33,013 nt of DNA, taken from assembly GCA_030053945.1 (NCBI GenBank), contig JASGCW010000012.1, forward strand, positions 38,121 to 71,133, in the 5' to 3' direction. The DNA comes from Limnohabitans sp. (lineage in GTDB: Bacteria > Bacteroidota > Bacteroidia > Flavobacteriales > Flavobacteriaceae). The notes beneath the pieces were generated by a model. It saw nothing but the letters and a program-made list of their open reading frames with translations. It made no database searches and was not told where the DNA came from. Below, in pieces: positions 23,265-31,822 of the stretch; position 1 is the stretch's first letter; every line of letters starts with the position of its first letter. The position numbers were made by a program, and so were the translations under genes.

Positions 23265-24158
23265 TTATTTCTTTTTTAGACTCTTTTTTAAACTATAAAA
23301 CAGTTTTTTGTACCAAATGTTGTAATATTTGTCTTTGTATTTTTTATAGAGCAATAGTTCTTGATGGACGTCATCAATGCTATTAAGAACTTCTAATTTT
23401 TTTTGGCAAATTTCATAATCAGATATTATTCTTTTAAAGAATATTTCTTTATAGTTTTGATCTAAAATATTATAAATAAAACTCTGAACCTGAGTCAAAT
23501 TTTCAATCATTAATTTAGAATCCTTTGTCATACTTTTTGAGTGAATTCTATATAAAACTAAAGGAGTTTTTATATAAGCAACTTTAGGATTTTTAGAAAA
23601 TATCTCAATCCAAAATAACCAATCTTCTTTTGCCTTTAACTGTTCGTTAAATTTTGTGTTTCCTATTAAAGTTTTCTTGAATAGTCCACAATGAATGGGA
23701 ATAGAAAAACTTTTATCCCATTCTTTTAAAATATTTTCAAAATCGAAAGTGACTTTATTTAGATTGCAATAATTAGGTTGAATATTGTTTTGAGAATCAA
23801 TAAATAAATTGAAGTTTGAAATTATAAGGTCTGCTGTAGATTGTTGTAAACTTAGCTCTATTTTTTTTTCATCAATCAAATCATCTGAATCCAAAAACTG
23901 AATATAGTCTCCGTTAGCTTCTTGTAATCCTTTGTTTCTAGCGCTGCTCAATCCACCGTTTTCTTTTTTGTGATATTTAAAACGGTCGTCTTTTTTTATC
24001 CATTCTTGGGCTATTTCCGTCGTGTTATCTGGTGAGCCATCATCAATTATTAAGCATTCCCAATTTGTATAGGTTTGATTTAAAACCGATTGTAAGGTTG
24101 TGGGTAGAAATTCAGCTTGATTGTAACAAGGAATTATAATGGAAACTAAATTATTCAT
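23265..24158 (-). CDS. GT2 family glycosyltransferase
   Basis: A 297-residue GT-A glycosyltransferase. VSIIIPCYNQAEFLPTTL (5-22), IIDDGSPDN (37-45) and FLDSDD (88-93) are the nucleotide and DxD motifs; KEDWLFWIEI is the family's later acidic motif. Its C-terminal tail, YYNIWYKKLFYSLKK, is nearly the same as that of the GT2 gene at 25159-25980, so the two are likely paralogues from duplication. It overlaps the upstream glycosyltransferase by 8 bases. Sugar specificity unknown. Confidence 0.87.
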   Translation of the reverse strand: MNNLVSIIIPCYNQAEFLPTTLQSVLNQTYTNWECLIIDDGSPDNTTEIAQEWIKKDDRFKYHKKENGGLSSARNKGLQEANGDYIQFLDSDDLIDEKKIELSLQQSTADLIISNFNLFIDSQNNIQPNYCNLNKVTFDFENILKEWDKSFSIPIHCGLFKKTLIGNTKFNEQLKAKEDWLFWIEIFSKNPKVAYIKTPLVLYRIHSKSMTKDSKLMIENLTQVQSFIYNILDQNYKEIFFKRIISDYEICQKKLEVLNSIDDVHQELLLYKKYKDKYYNIWYKKLFYSLKKSLKKK

Positions 24159-25140
24159 TTATTAAGTTTTTAAACCAAATTTTAAAGCTATATTTTTTTA
24201 AAATATCTTCGGTTATAGGAACATATTTACTATTTATAAATCTTGGTAGCTCTTCAAGGTTGTCTTCACCAAAAATAAATGTATTTTCTGGTAAATAAAA
24301 ATCATATTTTTTTACAGTTGTATTGGTGGTAATAATTTTTTTTTGGTATTTCATCGCTTCAAAAAAACGAAATGATAAGCCATCGTGTTCTTTGAGTTTT
24401 AAATCTAAGACAGCTTTTGAAGCGTTCATTTTTTCTAAATTTTCCTTATAAGCAATGGGTGTTTTGGTACACTTTACAATTTTGTGAGGAAATAATTTTT
24501 TAAAAGTTGCACAGTCGCCATCATAGTTAAAAAGTAACTCTCCAGTAAAATCATATTTTTCAAACACATTAAAAAGGGGAATAATGGGGTTTACTCGATC
24601 TTCTAAATATTTCCCAATATAATAAACGTCAGAAGTATTCGCTTCAGTGTTAGGTTGAAGGGGAATATCGAAATAAAAATTAGAAGCAAAAAAGATAGTT
24701 TTGTTATCTACATCATTTGGGTTAAAGCAATAAAATTTTTCAAAGTATTTTATTTTGCTATAAATTTCGGGAGTTCTTTGTAAACCATCCCATTGGTAAG
24801 CAATCATTTTTTTTGATTTACTTTTTATAGTGTCTAAGGTTTTGTTATTAAAATATTCAACGTTTAAAACTAAAGTATAATCAAAAAAAGGATACCCATC
24901 TAACTCTTTTAAGATGACTTCATTGTTTTGTTCATTTCGGAGTTTAACTTTAAAATTTTTGTCTTTTAAAATGGTTTTTCGGTATAGATTTTCTATTTTT
25001 TGAAAAACATTTTTATACTTAAATTTTGTATTAGTTAAAGGATAGGTGAGCGTAAATACTTCAAAATCTTCTTTTAGTTCTTTTTCGATTAAAGTATTAA
25101 ACTCCATAAAATCTGCCATAACTAATAATACTTTCTTCAT
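24151..25140 (-). CDS. GT-B-like glycosyltransferase of LPS type
   Basis: A 329-residue cytoplasmic protein without signal peptide or membrane helix. An N-terminal Rossmann-like opening (KKVLLVMADFMEF) and a C-terminal HDGLSFRFFEAMKYQKKIITTN-like segment (described in pieces: the E of FFEAM plus the KKIITTN strand) match the acceptor/donor layout of GT-B enzymes with an EX7E-like site, as in LPS and O-antigen transferases of the CgeB-like group. It lies between two GT2 genes in one leftward operon, 18 bases after the first and overlapping the next by 8. No DxD motif is expected or clear. Its sugar is unknown. Confidence 0.6.
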   Translation of the reverse strand: MKKVLLVMADFMEFNTLIEKELKEDFEVFTLTYPLTNTKFKYKNVFQKIENLYRKTILKDKNFKVKLRNEQNNEVILKELDGYPFFDYTLVLNVEYFNNKTLDTIKSKSKKMIAYQWDGLQRTPEIYSKIKYFEKFYCFNPNDVDNKTIFFASNFYFDIPLQPNTEANTSDVYYIGKYLEDRVNPIIPLFNVFEKYDFTGELLFNYDGDCATFKKLFPHKIVKCTKTPIAYKENLEKMNASKAVLDLKLKEHDGLSFRFFEAMKYQKKIITTNTTVKKYDFYLPENTFIFGEDNLEELPRFINSKYVPITEDILKKYSFKIWFKNLINE

Positions 25141-25158
25141 AGATGAAATTTTTGAATA

Positions 25159-25980
25159 CTAAGAGTTTTTCTTTTTTAGGAAATAAAAAAGCTTTCGATA
25201 CCAAACGTTGTAATATTTCTGTTTGTATTTTGCGTTGGCTCTTTTTTCGGTCAAGAGGGTGGTTATATCATATTTGTTTTGTTTGAACAATTCATAATGT
25301 TTGTTGTAAACATATAACCTTGAAGAGTCTTGAACGTTATCAATTTTATTTAAATCAGTAAGTGAATTTTTTTCTTCCCTTTTTCTATAATAATATCTGG
25401 TTTGTGGAATTTTATAGGTTCCTCCAAAATTAAAAATAATTCTAATCCATAATTCCCAGTCTTCTAAATAGTGCAAATGTGTGTCAAACATTCCAGCTTT
25501 TTTAAAAGTCTCTAGTCGCATAACCGCAAATATTGGAATACAGTTGTTTTCTAAAAAATTTTCAGTAGAAAAATCAGGCAAACTCCAAATACCAGTTTTC
25601 GAACCAAAAAATTCAGCTCCAGCATACACTAGCTCAATAGTAGAGTCTGATGTTAGTTTATCTACAGCTTCTTCAATATAGTTTGGATGAATTTTGTCAT
25701 CTGCATCCACAAAAACTAAAAACTCTCCAGTTGCTTGAAGTGCCCCGTTATTTCTTGATTTAGATGGACCTGAATTAATTTGATTTATAATTTTGAAGCT
25801 GTTATGATCTTTTGATAGCTGATAAATTGTTTCTAAGGAGTTGTCTTCTGAACCATCGTTTACAATAACAATTTCAATACTTTGGTACGTTTGATTTAGA
25901 ATTGATATTATTGTATCTTCAATAGTTGCGGCATTGTTGTAACAAGGAATGACTATACTAACAAGAGGTTTTTTTTTCAT
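25159..25980 (-). CDS. GT2 family glycosyltransferase
   Basis: A 273-residue GT-A glycosyltransferase, first gene of its operon. I take the ATG at 25980 (MKKKPLVSIVIPCYN); an in-frame TTG three codons upstream is less likely. VIVNDGSEDN (38-47) and VDADD (91-95) are the nucleotide and DxD motifs, and LEDWELWIRIIF the later acidic motif. The C-terminal tail (YYNVWYRKLFYFLKK) is shared with the protein at 23265-24158. Just upstream on its strand is a TATATTTG box (26022-26015). Confidence 0.85.
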   Translation of the reverse strand: MKKKPLVSIVIPCYNNAATIEDTIISILNQTYQSIEIVIVNDGSEDNSLETIYQLSKDHNSFKIINQINSGPSKSRNNGALQATGEFLVFVDADDKIHPNYIEEAVDKLTSDSTIELVYAGAEFFGSKTGIWSLPDFSTENFLENNCIPIFAVMRLETFKKAGMFDTHLHYLEDWELWIRIIFNFGGTYKIPQTRYYYRKREEKNSLTDLNKIDNVQDSSRLYVYNKHYELFKQNKYDITTLLTEKRANAKYKQKYYNVWYRKLFYFLKKKNS

Positions 25981-26014
25981 TGTTGCCAAATGATTTTGCG
26001 AAGTACAAAGTAAG

Positions 26015-26022
26015 CAAATATA
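26015..26022 (-). promoter_or_regulatory. Candidate -7 box for the leftward GT operon
   Basis: Reads TATATTTG on the - strand, a full TAnnTTTG match, about 35 bases before the ATG at 25980. The -33 element is not obvious. Confidence 0.45.
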
Positions 26023-26046
26023 GATTTATTATTAAAGTTTTTGAAT

Positions 26047-26054
26047 TACATTTG
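26047..26054 (+). promoter_or_regulatory. Candidate -7 box for the GT87/GT2/deacetylase operon
   Basis: TACATTTG matches TAnnTTTG and ends 21 bases before the ATG at 26076. With the opposite box at 26015-26022 it makes a compact divergent promoter region. Confidence 0.45.
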
Positions 26055-26075
26055 CTCGTCTAAAGGCAAATGTAA

Positions 26076-27236
26076 ATGAAAAACTTTACTTTTTTTACGA
26101 ATAAAAAATATATTTCAATCATTTGGATAGTTATAGCTATTTTTTCAGCAATAAAGCAGTTTTCAGCTGGACGACTAAATAATTATCTTATTTTTAAAAA
26201 TGTTTTTTGGCATACAATAAATAAAACGTCTTTGTATGCAGAATACCCAACAGAATACCTAGATCATAATCACTACGGACCTGTTTTTAGTCTCTTTATT
26301 GCGCCTTTTGCATTGATGCCAGACTGGTTAGGAGTGATTTTTTGGAACGCATTTAATGCAGCAGTTTTAGTTTGGGCAATTTCAAAGTTACCGCTGCAAA
26401 CTCAAAAAATTAATTTAATTCTCTGGTTGTGTGTCAATGAATTTGTGACCGCTAATCTTGGGTTTCAGTTTAATCCCATAATGACATCCATAATTGTTTT
26501 GTCGTATGTGTTTATTGTGACCGAGAAAGATTTTTGGGCTGCTTTTTGTATTGTTTTGGGAACATTTATCAAGCTATATGGAGTTGTAGGTTTAGCTTTT
26601 TTCTTTTTTTCTAAAAAGAAGAAGAAGTTTATATTTTCTCTTGCAATTTGGGCTGTAGTTCTGTTTGTTTTGCCTATGCTCATTTCATCGCCAGAATTTA
26701 TAGTTAATAGTTACCAAGAGTGGTTTGAAAGATTAGTGGTGAAAAATAGTGCAAATGCATCATTAGATTCTATGCAAGATATATCCTTTATGGGCTTGTT
26801 TAGAAGAATTTTAGCGATGCCAAATCTTTCAAATACACCATTCTTACTATTCGGATTGGTATTGTTTGGATTACCATATCTACGATTTAGTATGTATAAA
26901 AACGAAAAGTTTAGATTATTACTATTAGCTTCGGTATTGATTTTTACCGTTATTTTTAGCTCTGGTTCAGAATCACCAACTTATATTATTGCTTTTGTAG
27001 GAGTTGCATTATGGTTTGTGGTGCAAACAAGACCTATATCTAAATTTAATCTTGGATTATTTATATTTGCTTTTATTTTAACAAGTTTGTCTCCAACAGA
27101 TTTGATGCCAAAATATTTGCAGAACAATTATATCGAACCTTATGCTTTAAAAGCCTTACCTTGTGTTTTTGTTTGGTTCAAAATTGTATATGAAATGATG
27201 ACATTAAAAGAAGAGGAAACCTTAATTGAAGCTTAA
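26076..27236 (+). CDS. GT87/DUF2029-like polyprenol-dependent membrane glycosyltransferase
   Basis: A 386-residue polytopic membrane protein with about eight to ten helices. After the first helix comes a periplasmic loop with YPTEYLDHNHYGPVFSLFIA, the loop pattern of GT87 (DUF2029, PimE-type) and other GT-C enzymes, in which an acidic residue near the first loop is catalytic. Such enzymes use a polyprenyl-phosphate sugar on the outer face of the membrane. This fits the next gene, which probably makes the polyprenyl-phosphate sugar; the stop and start overlap (TAATG), so the two are coupled. Some members of this family are only called by homology, so activity is inferred. Confidence 0.7.
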   Translation: MKNFTFFTNKKYISIIWIVIAIFSAIKQFSAGRLNNYLIFKNVFWHTINKTSLYAEYPTEYLDHNHYGPVFSLFIAPFALMPDWLGVIFWNAFNAAVLVWAISKLPLQTQKINLILWLCVNEFVTANLGFQFNPIMTSIIVLSYVFIVTEKDFWAAFCIVLGTFIKLYGVVGLAFFFFSKKKKKFIFSLAIWAVVLFVLPMLISSPEFIVNSYQEWFERLVVKNSANASLDSMQDISFMGLFRRILAMPNLSNTPFLLFGLVLFGLPYLRFSMYKNEKFRLLLLASVLIFTVIFSSGSESPTYIIAFVGVALWFVVQTRPISKFNLGLFIFAFILTSLSPTDLMPKYLQNNYIEPYALKALPCVFVWFKIVYEMMTLKEEETLIEA

Positions 27237-28174
27237 TGAGCAAAGTCAAAAAAATTGCTGTTGTCATACCTTCTTATAATGAGGAAGGAAACATTGAAGT
27301 GATGGTAAATACACTCCATAGTGTTTTCGATACATTGAATTATCATTATGAATTTATCTTTGTAGATGATGGTAGCAGTGATAATACTTTATTTAAATTA
27401 AAAGAACTCTCTCAAAAAGACGATAAACTTTTTTTTATAGAATTATCTCGAAATTTTGGACATCAAAATGCATTGAAAGCTGGTGTAGATATCGCAAAAG
27501 CAGATGCTGTAATTACAATGGATGGCGATATGCAACATCCTCCCGAATTAATTCCGCAGCTAATTCAAAAATGGGAAGAAGGTTATGATGTGGTTTACAC
27601 TATAAGAGAAGAAGATAAAAACCTCTCTTTTTTTAAGAAAAAGACTTCTAAAAGCTTCTATAATCTTATGAATTATTTATCTGAAGTGAAATTTGAACCC
27701 GGCACCGCAGATTTTCGGTTGATGGATAAAAAAGTGGTAGAAGTTTTTTCAGATTTCTCTGAGAACGAACTTTTTATACGAGGACTTGTTAATTGGTTAG
27801 GATTTAAGCAATTTGGTATAGATTATAAACCAGCGGAGCGATTTTCTGGTAAAAGCAAATACACTATAAAAAAAATGATGCGGTTCGCCTTGCAAGGCAT
27901 AACATCATTTAGTACTAGACCTTTGTATTTAGCTATTTTTTTAGGATTAGGGATTTCAGGGTTGGCTTTTATGCTTTACGTAGGCTATGTGATTTATAGT
28001 TTATACTTTGGACATGTTATTTCTGGTTGGGCATCACTGATTAGTACGGTTGTTTTTTTCGGTGGACTCAATCTAATCGTGATGGGAATAATCGGTATTT
28101 ATGTAGGTAAGCTTTTTATGCAGTCTAAAAATCGTCCTAATTATTTAATAAAAGAAACAAACTATACGAAATGA
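27236..28174 (+). CDS. Polyprenyl-phosphate glycosyltransferase (DPM1/GtrB-like GT2)
   Basis: A 312-residue GT2 enzyme with an N-terminal GT-A domain and two C-terminal transmembrane helices (about 230-255 and 265-295), as in GtrB/ArnC. Motifs: VVIPSYNEEGNIEVM (9-23), FVDDGSSDN (42-50), TMDGDMQHPPE (94-104, with the metal-binding DGD), and the amphipathic segment ending FSGKSKYTIKKM that leads to the first helix. It should load a sugar from a nucleotide donor onto undecaprenyl phosphate. It overlaps the GT87-like gene at TAATG and the deacetylase gene by ATGA. Confidence 0.88.
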   Translation: MSKVKKIAVVIPSYNEEGNIEVMVNTLHSVFDTLNYHYEFIFVDDGSSDNTLFKLKELSQKDDKLFFIELSRNFGHQNALKAGVDIAKADAVITMDGDMQHPPELIPQLIQKWEEGYDVVYTIREEDKNLSFFKKKTSKSFYNLMNYLSEVKFEPGTADFRLMDKKVVEVFSDFSENELFIRGLVNWLGFKQFGIDYKPAERFSGKSKYTIKKMMRFALQGITSFSTRPLYLAIFLGLGISGLAFMLYVGYVIYSLYFGHVISGWASLISTVVFFGGLNLIVMGIIGIYVGKLFMQSKNRPNYLIKETNYTK

Positions 28175-28950
28175 TTCTATTAAGTTTTGATATTGAAGAG
28201 TTTGATATGCCATTTGAATATGGTAAAGAAATTTCGTTTGAGGAGCAAATGTCTATTTCTATTGATGGGACTACTAAAATTCTTGATCTCTTAGATAAAC
28301 ATAACATTAAAGCCACATTCTTTTCTACGGCAACTTTTGCGATGAATTCAAAAGAGGTAATAGATAGAATAGTAAAATCTGGACACGAAATTGCTTCACA
28401 TAACTATTTTCATACGGATTTTGAGGTCAAACACCTTAAAGAATCAAAAGAGAAACTAGAAGAATTAACAGGAACTGAAGTTATAGGCTTTCGTATGCCT
28501 AGAATGTACCCTGTAGATGAAAAAGAGGTGCAAAAAGCAGGTTATACTTATAATTCCTCTATCAATCCAACATATTTACCAGGAAGGTACAATAATTTCA
28601 ATAAACCAAGGAAGTATTTTTACCAAGATAATGTTTTACAAATTCCAGCTTCTGTGAGCCCAATAATTAGATTTCCATTGTTTTGGTTGTCTTTTCATAA
28701 CCTGCCAATGGGGATTTACAAATGGTTGGCTAATTGGACTTATAAAAAAGATGGATACTTGAATATTTACTTGCACCCTTGGGAGTTTACCGATTTAGAT
28801 AAACCTGAGAAATTCAACTTCCCGGGCTACGTAGTTAAAAATTCAGGTGATGCTTTGGTAAAAAGGCTAGATGAATTTATTACACATTTCAAACAGAAGC
28901 AATACGCTTTTGGGACATTTAAAATGTTTATAGAAGCTAATAAACTATAG
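28171..28950 (+). CDS. Polysaccharide deacetylase (NodB homology domain)
   Basis: A 259-residue carbohydrate esterase family 4-like protein. SFDIEEFD (5-12) supplies the first acidic motif and H77-x3-H81 (GHEIASHNYFH) the metal-binding histidines; GFRMPRMY is the third motif and YLHPWEF the later histidine motif, with C-terminal similarity to DUF3473-type PEP-CTERM-locus deacetylases. It has no signal peptide, so it should act in the cytoplasm on a lipid-linked or nucleotide sugar. It is the third gene of its operon. Its TAG stop uses, as last base, the first base of the 177-bp MITE-like element; before insertion the stop would have been TAA. Confidence 0.87.
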   Translation: MILLSFDIEEFDMPFEYGKEISFEEQMSISIDGTTKILDLLDKHNIKATFFSTATFAMNSKEVIDRIVKSGHEIASHNYFHTDFEVKHLKESKEKLEELTGTEVIGFRMPRMYPVDEKEVQKAGYTYNSSINPTYLPGRYNNFNKPRKYFYQDNVLQIPASVSPIIRFPLFWLSFHNLPMGIYKWLANWTYKKDGYLNIYLHPWEFTDLDKPEKFNFPGYVVKNSGDALVKRLDEFITHFKQKQYAFGTFKMFIEANKL

Positions 28951-28966
28951 TGCACCTCTAAAAACT

Positions 28967-28990
28967 CCTTTTTATTACTAAAAGGTCTTT
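28967..28990 (+). terminator. Weak stem-loop with T-run inside MITE
   Basis: CCTTTT (28967-28972) and AAAAGG (28980-28985) around a 7-base loop, followed by TCTTTT. It lies just after the deacetylase stop on the + strand and might end transcription there, but the stem is A-T rich and weak. Confidence 0.3.
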
Positions 28991-29028
28991 TAAAAAATTA
29001 CTTCGTTATTTTATCAAATATGTCCTCA

Positions 29029-29046
29029 ATGTAGCAAAGGCTACAT
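29029..29046. repeat. Perfect hairpin ATGTAGC-AAAG-GCTACAT
   Basis: Arms of 7 bases with a 4-base loop, at the centre of the 177-bp element; a likely conserved structural core of the element family. Confidence 0.6.
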
Positions 29047-29125
29047 CTGCGGTAAATTTGCTAAAATGCCTTGTCCTTTTTCAAAATACCTATTTCTCAT
29101 TACAAAACGAGTTTTTAGAGGCACC

Positions 29126-29944
29126 CTATAATTTGTAGTCTTTTTTCTTAGTGAAAAATTTATAATATTGGCGAACTAAAAATAGGATAGGAGGTAGGTT
29201 GGAAAAATAAAAACCCATCGTATTTCCAGATAGGTACATTCTTGAAAAAGTGGTAGTAATAAATCTGCCACGGAAAGCAGTATTGTATTTTTGTTGAAGA
29301 TTTTTCTTTATTTCAAAAAAGCTTTTATCGGTCTTGCCATTGCTTTTATGAATGATATTGAAAGGAATAACATAACTATTGTAGCCTAAAGTATCTGCAA
29401 TAAGGCAAATATCTGTGCCATAAAAATGAAATCCACTCAAATTAGAGGATAAAGCCAAATTAGCCTCTTTTTTTACGACTATAAAATTTTCATCAACCGT
29501 TTTTACTTGAAGTGGAGCATCTTGTTCTATCCTCACAACACCTGTTGCACCTTCGGTTATGTGTGTAGCAATCCATTTTAAATTTATACCGCCAGCATTA
29601 GCTAGAATCGCCCATTTAGGATCTTTAGATTCTACCTCGGTAATTATTTTGAGTAAATCGGTTTTGTTGTTGTCGTGTAAAATGATGTCTTGATGACAAA
29701 GAATGACGTATTTTCCTTTGGCATTTTGAAGGAAATAATTCAGTCCTTCATAAGCATCAAATTCAGTTTTTTCAGAATTATCTATGTATAAAAATTCGCA
29801 AGTATTGGTATCAAATCCTTTAGCAAGAAACGATTCGAGCATTTCATCGTATTCTTGTTTGCGAGTTACAAGTGTACAGATAGAAAATTCAAACGAATAA
29901 TCTTTTCGAATTACTTTTTGCGCTATTGAATTGGACAGACTCAT
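29126..29944 (-). CDS. GT-A-like glycosyltransferase (Glyco_tranf_2_5-type)
   Basis: A 272-residue soluble protein, last of the leftward operon. FEFSICTLVTRKQEYDEMLE (19-38) is the GT-A opening; EFLYIDNSEKTEFDAYEGLN is the nucleotide-binding region; YVILCHQDIILHD takes the place of the DxD strand (HQDI rather than DxD), a pattern seen in the Glyco_tranf_2_5-like family. It ends in a basic FFTKKKDYKL tail. Its stop (TAG) borrows its last base from the 177-bp element. Starts exactly after the stop of the next GT2 gene with no gap. Donor unknown. Confidence 0.65.
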   Translation of the reverse strand: MSLSNSIAQKVIRKDYSFEFSICTLVTRKQEYDEMLESFLAKGFDTNTCEFLYIDNSEKTEFDAYEGLNYFLQNAKGKYVILCHQDIILHDNNKTDLLKIITEVESKDPKWAILANAGGINLKWIATHITEGATGVVRIEQDAPLQVKTVDENFIVVKKEANLALSSNLSGFHFYGTDICLIADTLGYNSYVIPFNIIHKSNGKTDKSFFEIKKNLQQKYNTAFRGRFITTTFSRMYLSGNTMGFYFSNLPPILFLVRQYYKFFTKKKDYKL

Positions 29945-30934
29945 TTATAACCAAACTATTTTTTTTGATGCAATCGACTTTGAAATGATTTTTATTATGG
30001 AATGTAAATCGTTATCAGAATTCAGCTGCTTTTGAAGTTGTTTATTATTCTGTTTAGAATTCTTTATTTCCGATTTTCTATTCAAAAACTCTCTAATGGC
30101 TTTCAATATCCAAAATTCACCTTTTACTAAATGTCCTAACAAAGTAGTTGTGAACAATTGTAAATGCCATAAGTTGTTCTTCATCCCTTTTAAATGGATA
30201 GATTGTAGAATAAAGCTATTGCGGTTGTAAATAATTTTTACAGAATTAGATTTGTTGACTGTTTTGGTAGATGCACTAACTCTGTGATAGCAAACAGATT
30301 GGTGTTCGTAGTATGATTTCCAACCCATTTCCCACGACCGTAATCCTAAATCGAAATCTTCAAAATAGAAGGGGGAATAAATTTCGTCAAACCCTTTAAG
30401 TAAAAGAAGCTTTTTTCTATCAACTAATGCATTTGCTCCCGAAAGATATGTAGTGTAAACAGTATCCTCAGAATTTTCGGAATAGTAAAAAGCATTTGCC
30501 TTGAATTTAGCACCTTTAAATCTTGGAAAACGAGCCGCATCCTCAATTTTTTTACCGTCAAAATTCATAATACGCCCCATAACTCCGTAGGTGTCTTCTT
30601 CAGAAAAATATTTCCATTGTGCCGAAAAATAATCCTTTTCTAATTTTACATCTGAGTTTAGTAGAAATATCAAATCTTTTGAAGCTTTAAAAATCCCTTT
30701 GTTACAAGTTTTTGAAAATCCTTGATTGATTTCGTTTTTTAAGATAGTAATTTGAGGATAGTTTTTTTCTAAGAAAATTATAGAATCATCCTTTGAAGCA
30801 TCATCAATTACTATAATTTCGTAATCAATAGCTTCAAATTGCAAAGCTTCTACTACACTAGGTAAGTATTGTTCCAGCAGATGTTTTCCGTTGTAATTAG
30901 GTAATATGACCGATATGCTTTTCTTAGAAATCAT
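29945..30934 (-). CDS. GT2 family glycosyltransferase (WbbL/rhamnosyl-like)
   Basis: A 329-residue GT-A protein. ISVILPNYNGKHLLEQYL (7-24), VIDDASKDD (42-50) and FLLNSDVKL (70-78) are the nucleotide and DxD motifs; FYFEDFDLGLRSWEMGW is the WbbL/RfbF-like acidic motif with the ED pair; YHRVSAST follows. The C-terminal third is a basic, helical tail. Family members often move deoxyhexose or rhamnose in O-antigen, but specificity cannot be read here. Six bases separate it from the gene upstream. Confidence 0.85.
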   Translation of the reverse strand: MISKKSISVILPNYNGKHLLEQYLPSVVEALQFEAIDYEIIVIDDASKDDSIIFLEKNYPQITILKNEINQGFSKTCNKGIFKASKDLIFLLNSDVKLEKDYFSAQWKYFSEEDTYGVMGRIMNFDGKKIEDAARFPRFKGAKFKANAFYYSENSEDTVYTTYLSGANALVDRKKLLLLKGFDEIYSPFYFEDFDLGLRSWEMGWKSYYEHQSVCYHRVSASTKTVNKSNSVKIIYNRNSFILQSIHLKGMKNNLWHLQLFTTTLLGHLVKGEFWILKAIREFLNRKSEIKNSKQNNKQLQKQLNSDNDLHSIIKIISKSIASKKIVWL

Positions 30935-30940
30935 CTAAAA

Positions 30941-31822
30941 TTATTTGATTTTTTTGTAATTTTTATATTCAAATAAACGTGCTCCAAAAGTGTCTTCAAT
31001 AAAAGCTAAAAGTTTACGTCTAAAAGGCATTTTTTTAGATAATTGTGTAGGATCGAAATCAAATTTCCAGTTGCTTTTAGTTACTCTGTCTTGAAAAACT
31101 GCTGGATGGGTTTCTTCAAACTTTAATAATCTATCGGCATTGCCGTAATCAAATTCGGAAGAAACAGGATATTTTTCTTCAATCCAGTTATCATCTTGGG
31201 TGTAAAACGTATTGAAATTTCTTACTTTATTTGTTAGTCCACCAGGAGGTTTTACCCATCCGTAATGGTAAATATAAGCATCAATATGTTTTACTTTTAT
31301 CTTTTCGTTATTAAATCTGAATCCTTGCGCATCTTTATAAGAATGCATTCCTTTTAAATTTCGAATAATGCGTATTTCTCTGCGATACCATCTTCTGGAA
31401 TGTGCAAAAAAATCATACGAACCATAAAAATGTTTATAGTTAAATAGAAGACCATTTACACTCTTGTCGTGTAAACTATTCTCCATTTCTTTTTTGATGA
31501 GTGGTAAATATTTTTCGTGAACACATTCGTCACCTTGTATATAAAACGCCCAATCTACATCAGGGCTAATAGCTTCAAAAGCTTTGTCGGTTTCTAATGC
31601 AAAAGTTCTACCGCCTTCACGAACAGAATCATCCCAAATAGTTCTGATGATTTTTATTTTAGGTGAATTAATGCTTTCTAAAAGTGCTTGTGTCTCATCG
31701 TCAGAATTACCGTGTGCTACAATAAATTCGTCGCATATAGGTAATATAGAAGTGATAGCTTCTACGATAGAATAATCGTTTTTTACAGCATTTCTGATAA
31801 AGGTAAAACCAGCTACTTTCAT
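30941..31822 (-). CDS. Glycosyltransferase family 2-like protein
   Basis: A 293-residue soluble protein with a GT-A-like opening (VAGFTFIRNAVKNDYSIVEA), a nucleotide-binding HGNSDDET segment, and YIQGDE at the place of the DxD motif. FNYKHFYGSYDFFAHSRRWY and IYHYGWVKPP are conserved-looking acceptor-side segments of this group of surface-glycan transferases. It overlaps the GT4 gene by 4 bases (ATGA). Sugar unknown. Confidence 0.72.
   Translation of the reverse strand: MKVAGFTFIRNAVKNDYSIVEAITSILPICDEFIVAHGNSDDETQALLESINSPKIKIIRTIWDDSVREGGRTFALETDKAFEAISPDVDWAFYIQGDECVHEKYLPLIKKEMENSLHDKSVNGLLFNYKHFYGSYDFFAHSRRWYRREIRIIRNLKGMHSYKDAQGFRFNNEKIKVKHIDAYIYHYGWVKPPGGLTNKVRNFNTFYTQDDNWIEEKYPVSSEFDYGNADRLLKFEETHPAVFQDRVTKSNWKFDFDPTQLSKKMPFRRKLLAFIEDTFGARLFEYKNYKKIK

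Larger units (their letters stand above)
28950..29126. mobile_element. MITE-like element (177 bp) between overlapping stop codons
   Basis: The termini are inverted repeats: GTGCACCTCTAAAAACTC at the left (28950-28967) and GAGTTTTTAGAGGCACCC at the right (29109-29126), which pair except for about two positions. TATA flanks both sides (28946-28949 and 29127-29130). No ORF is visible inside. It includes a perfect 7-bp hairpin (29029-29046) and a weaker stem with CCTTTT / AAAAGG (28967-28985). It is a non-autonomous element or deleted IS, placed so that the last base of both flanking stop codons comes from it. Confidence 0.75.
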
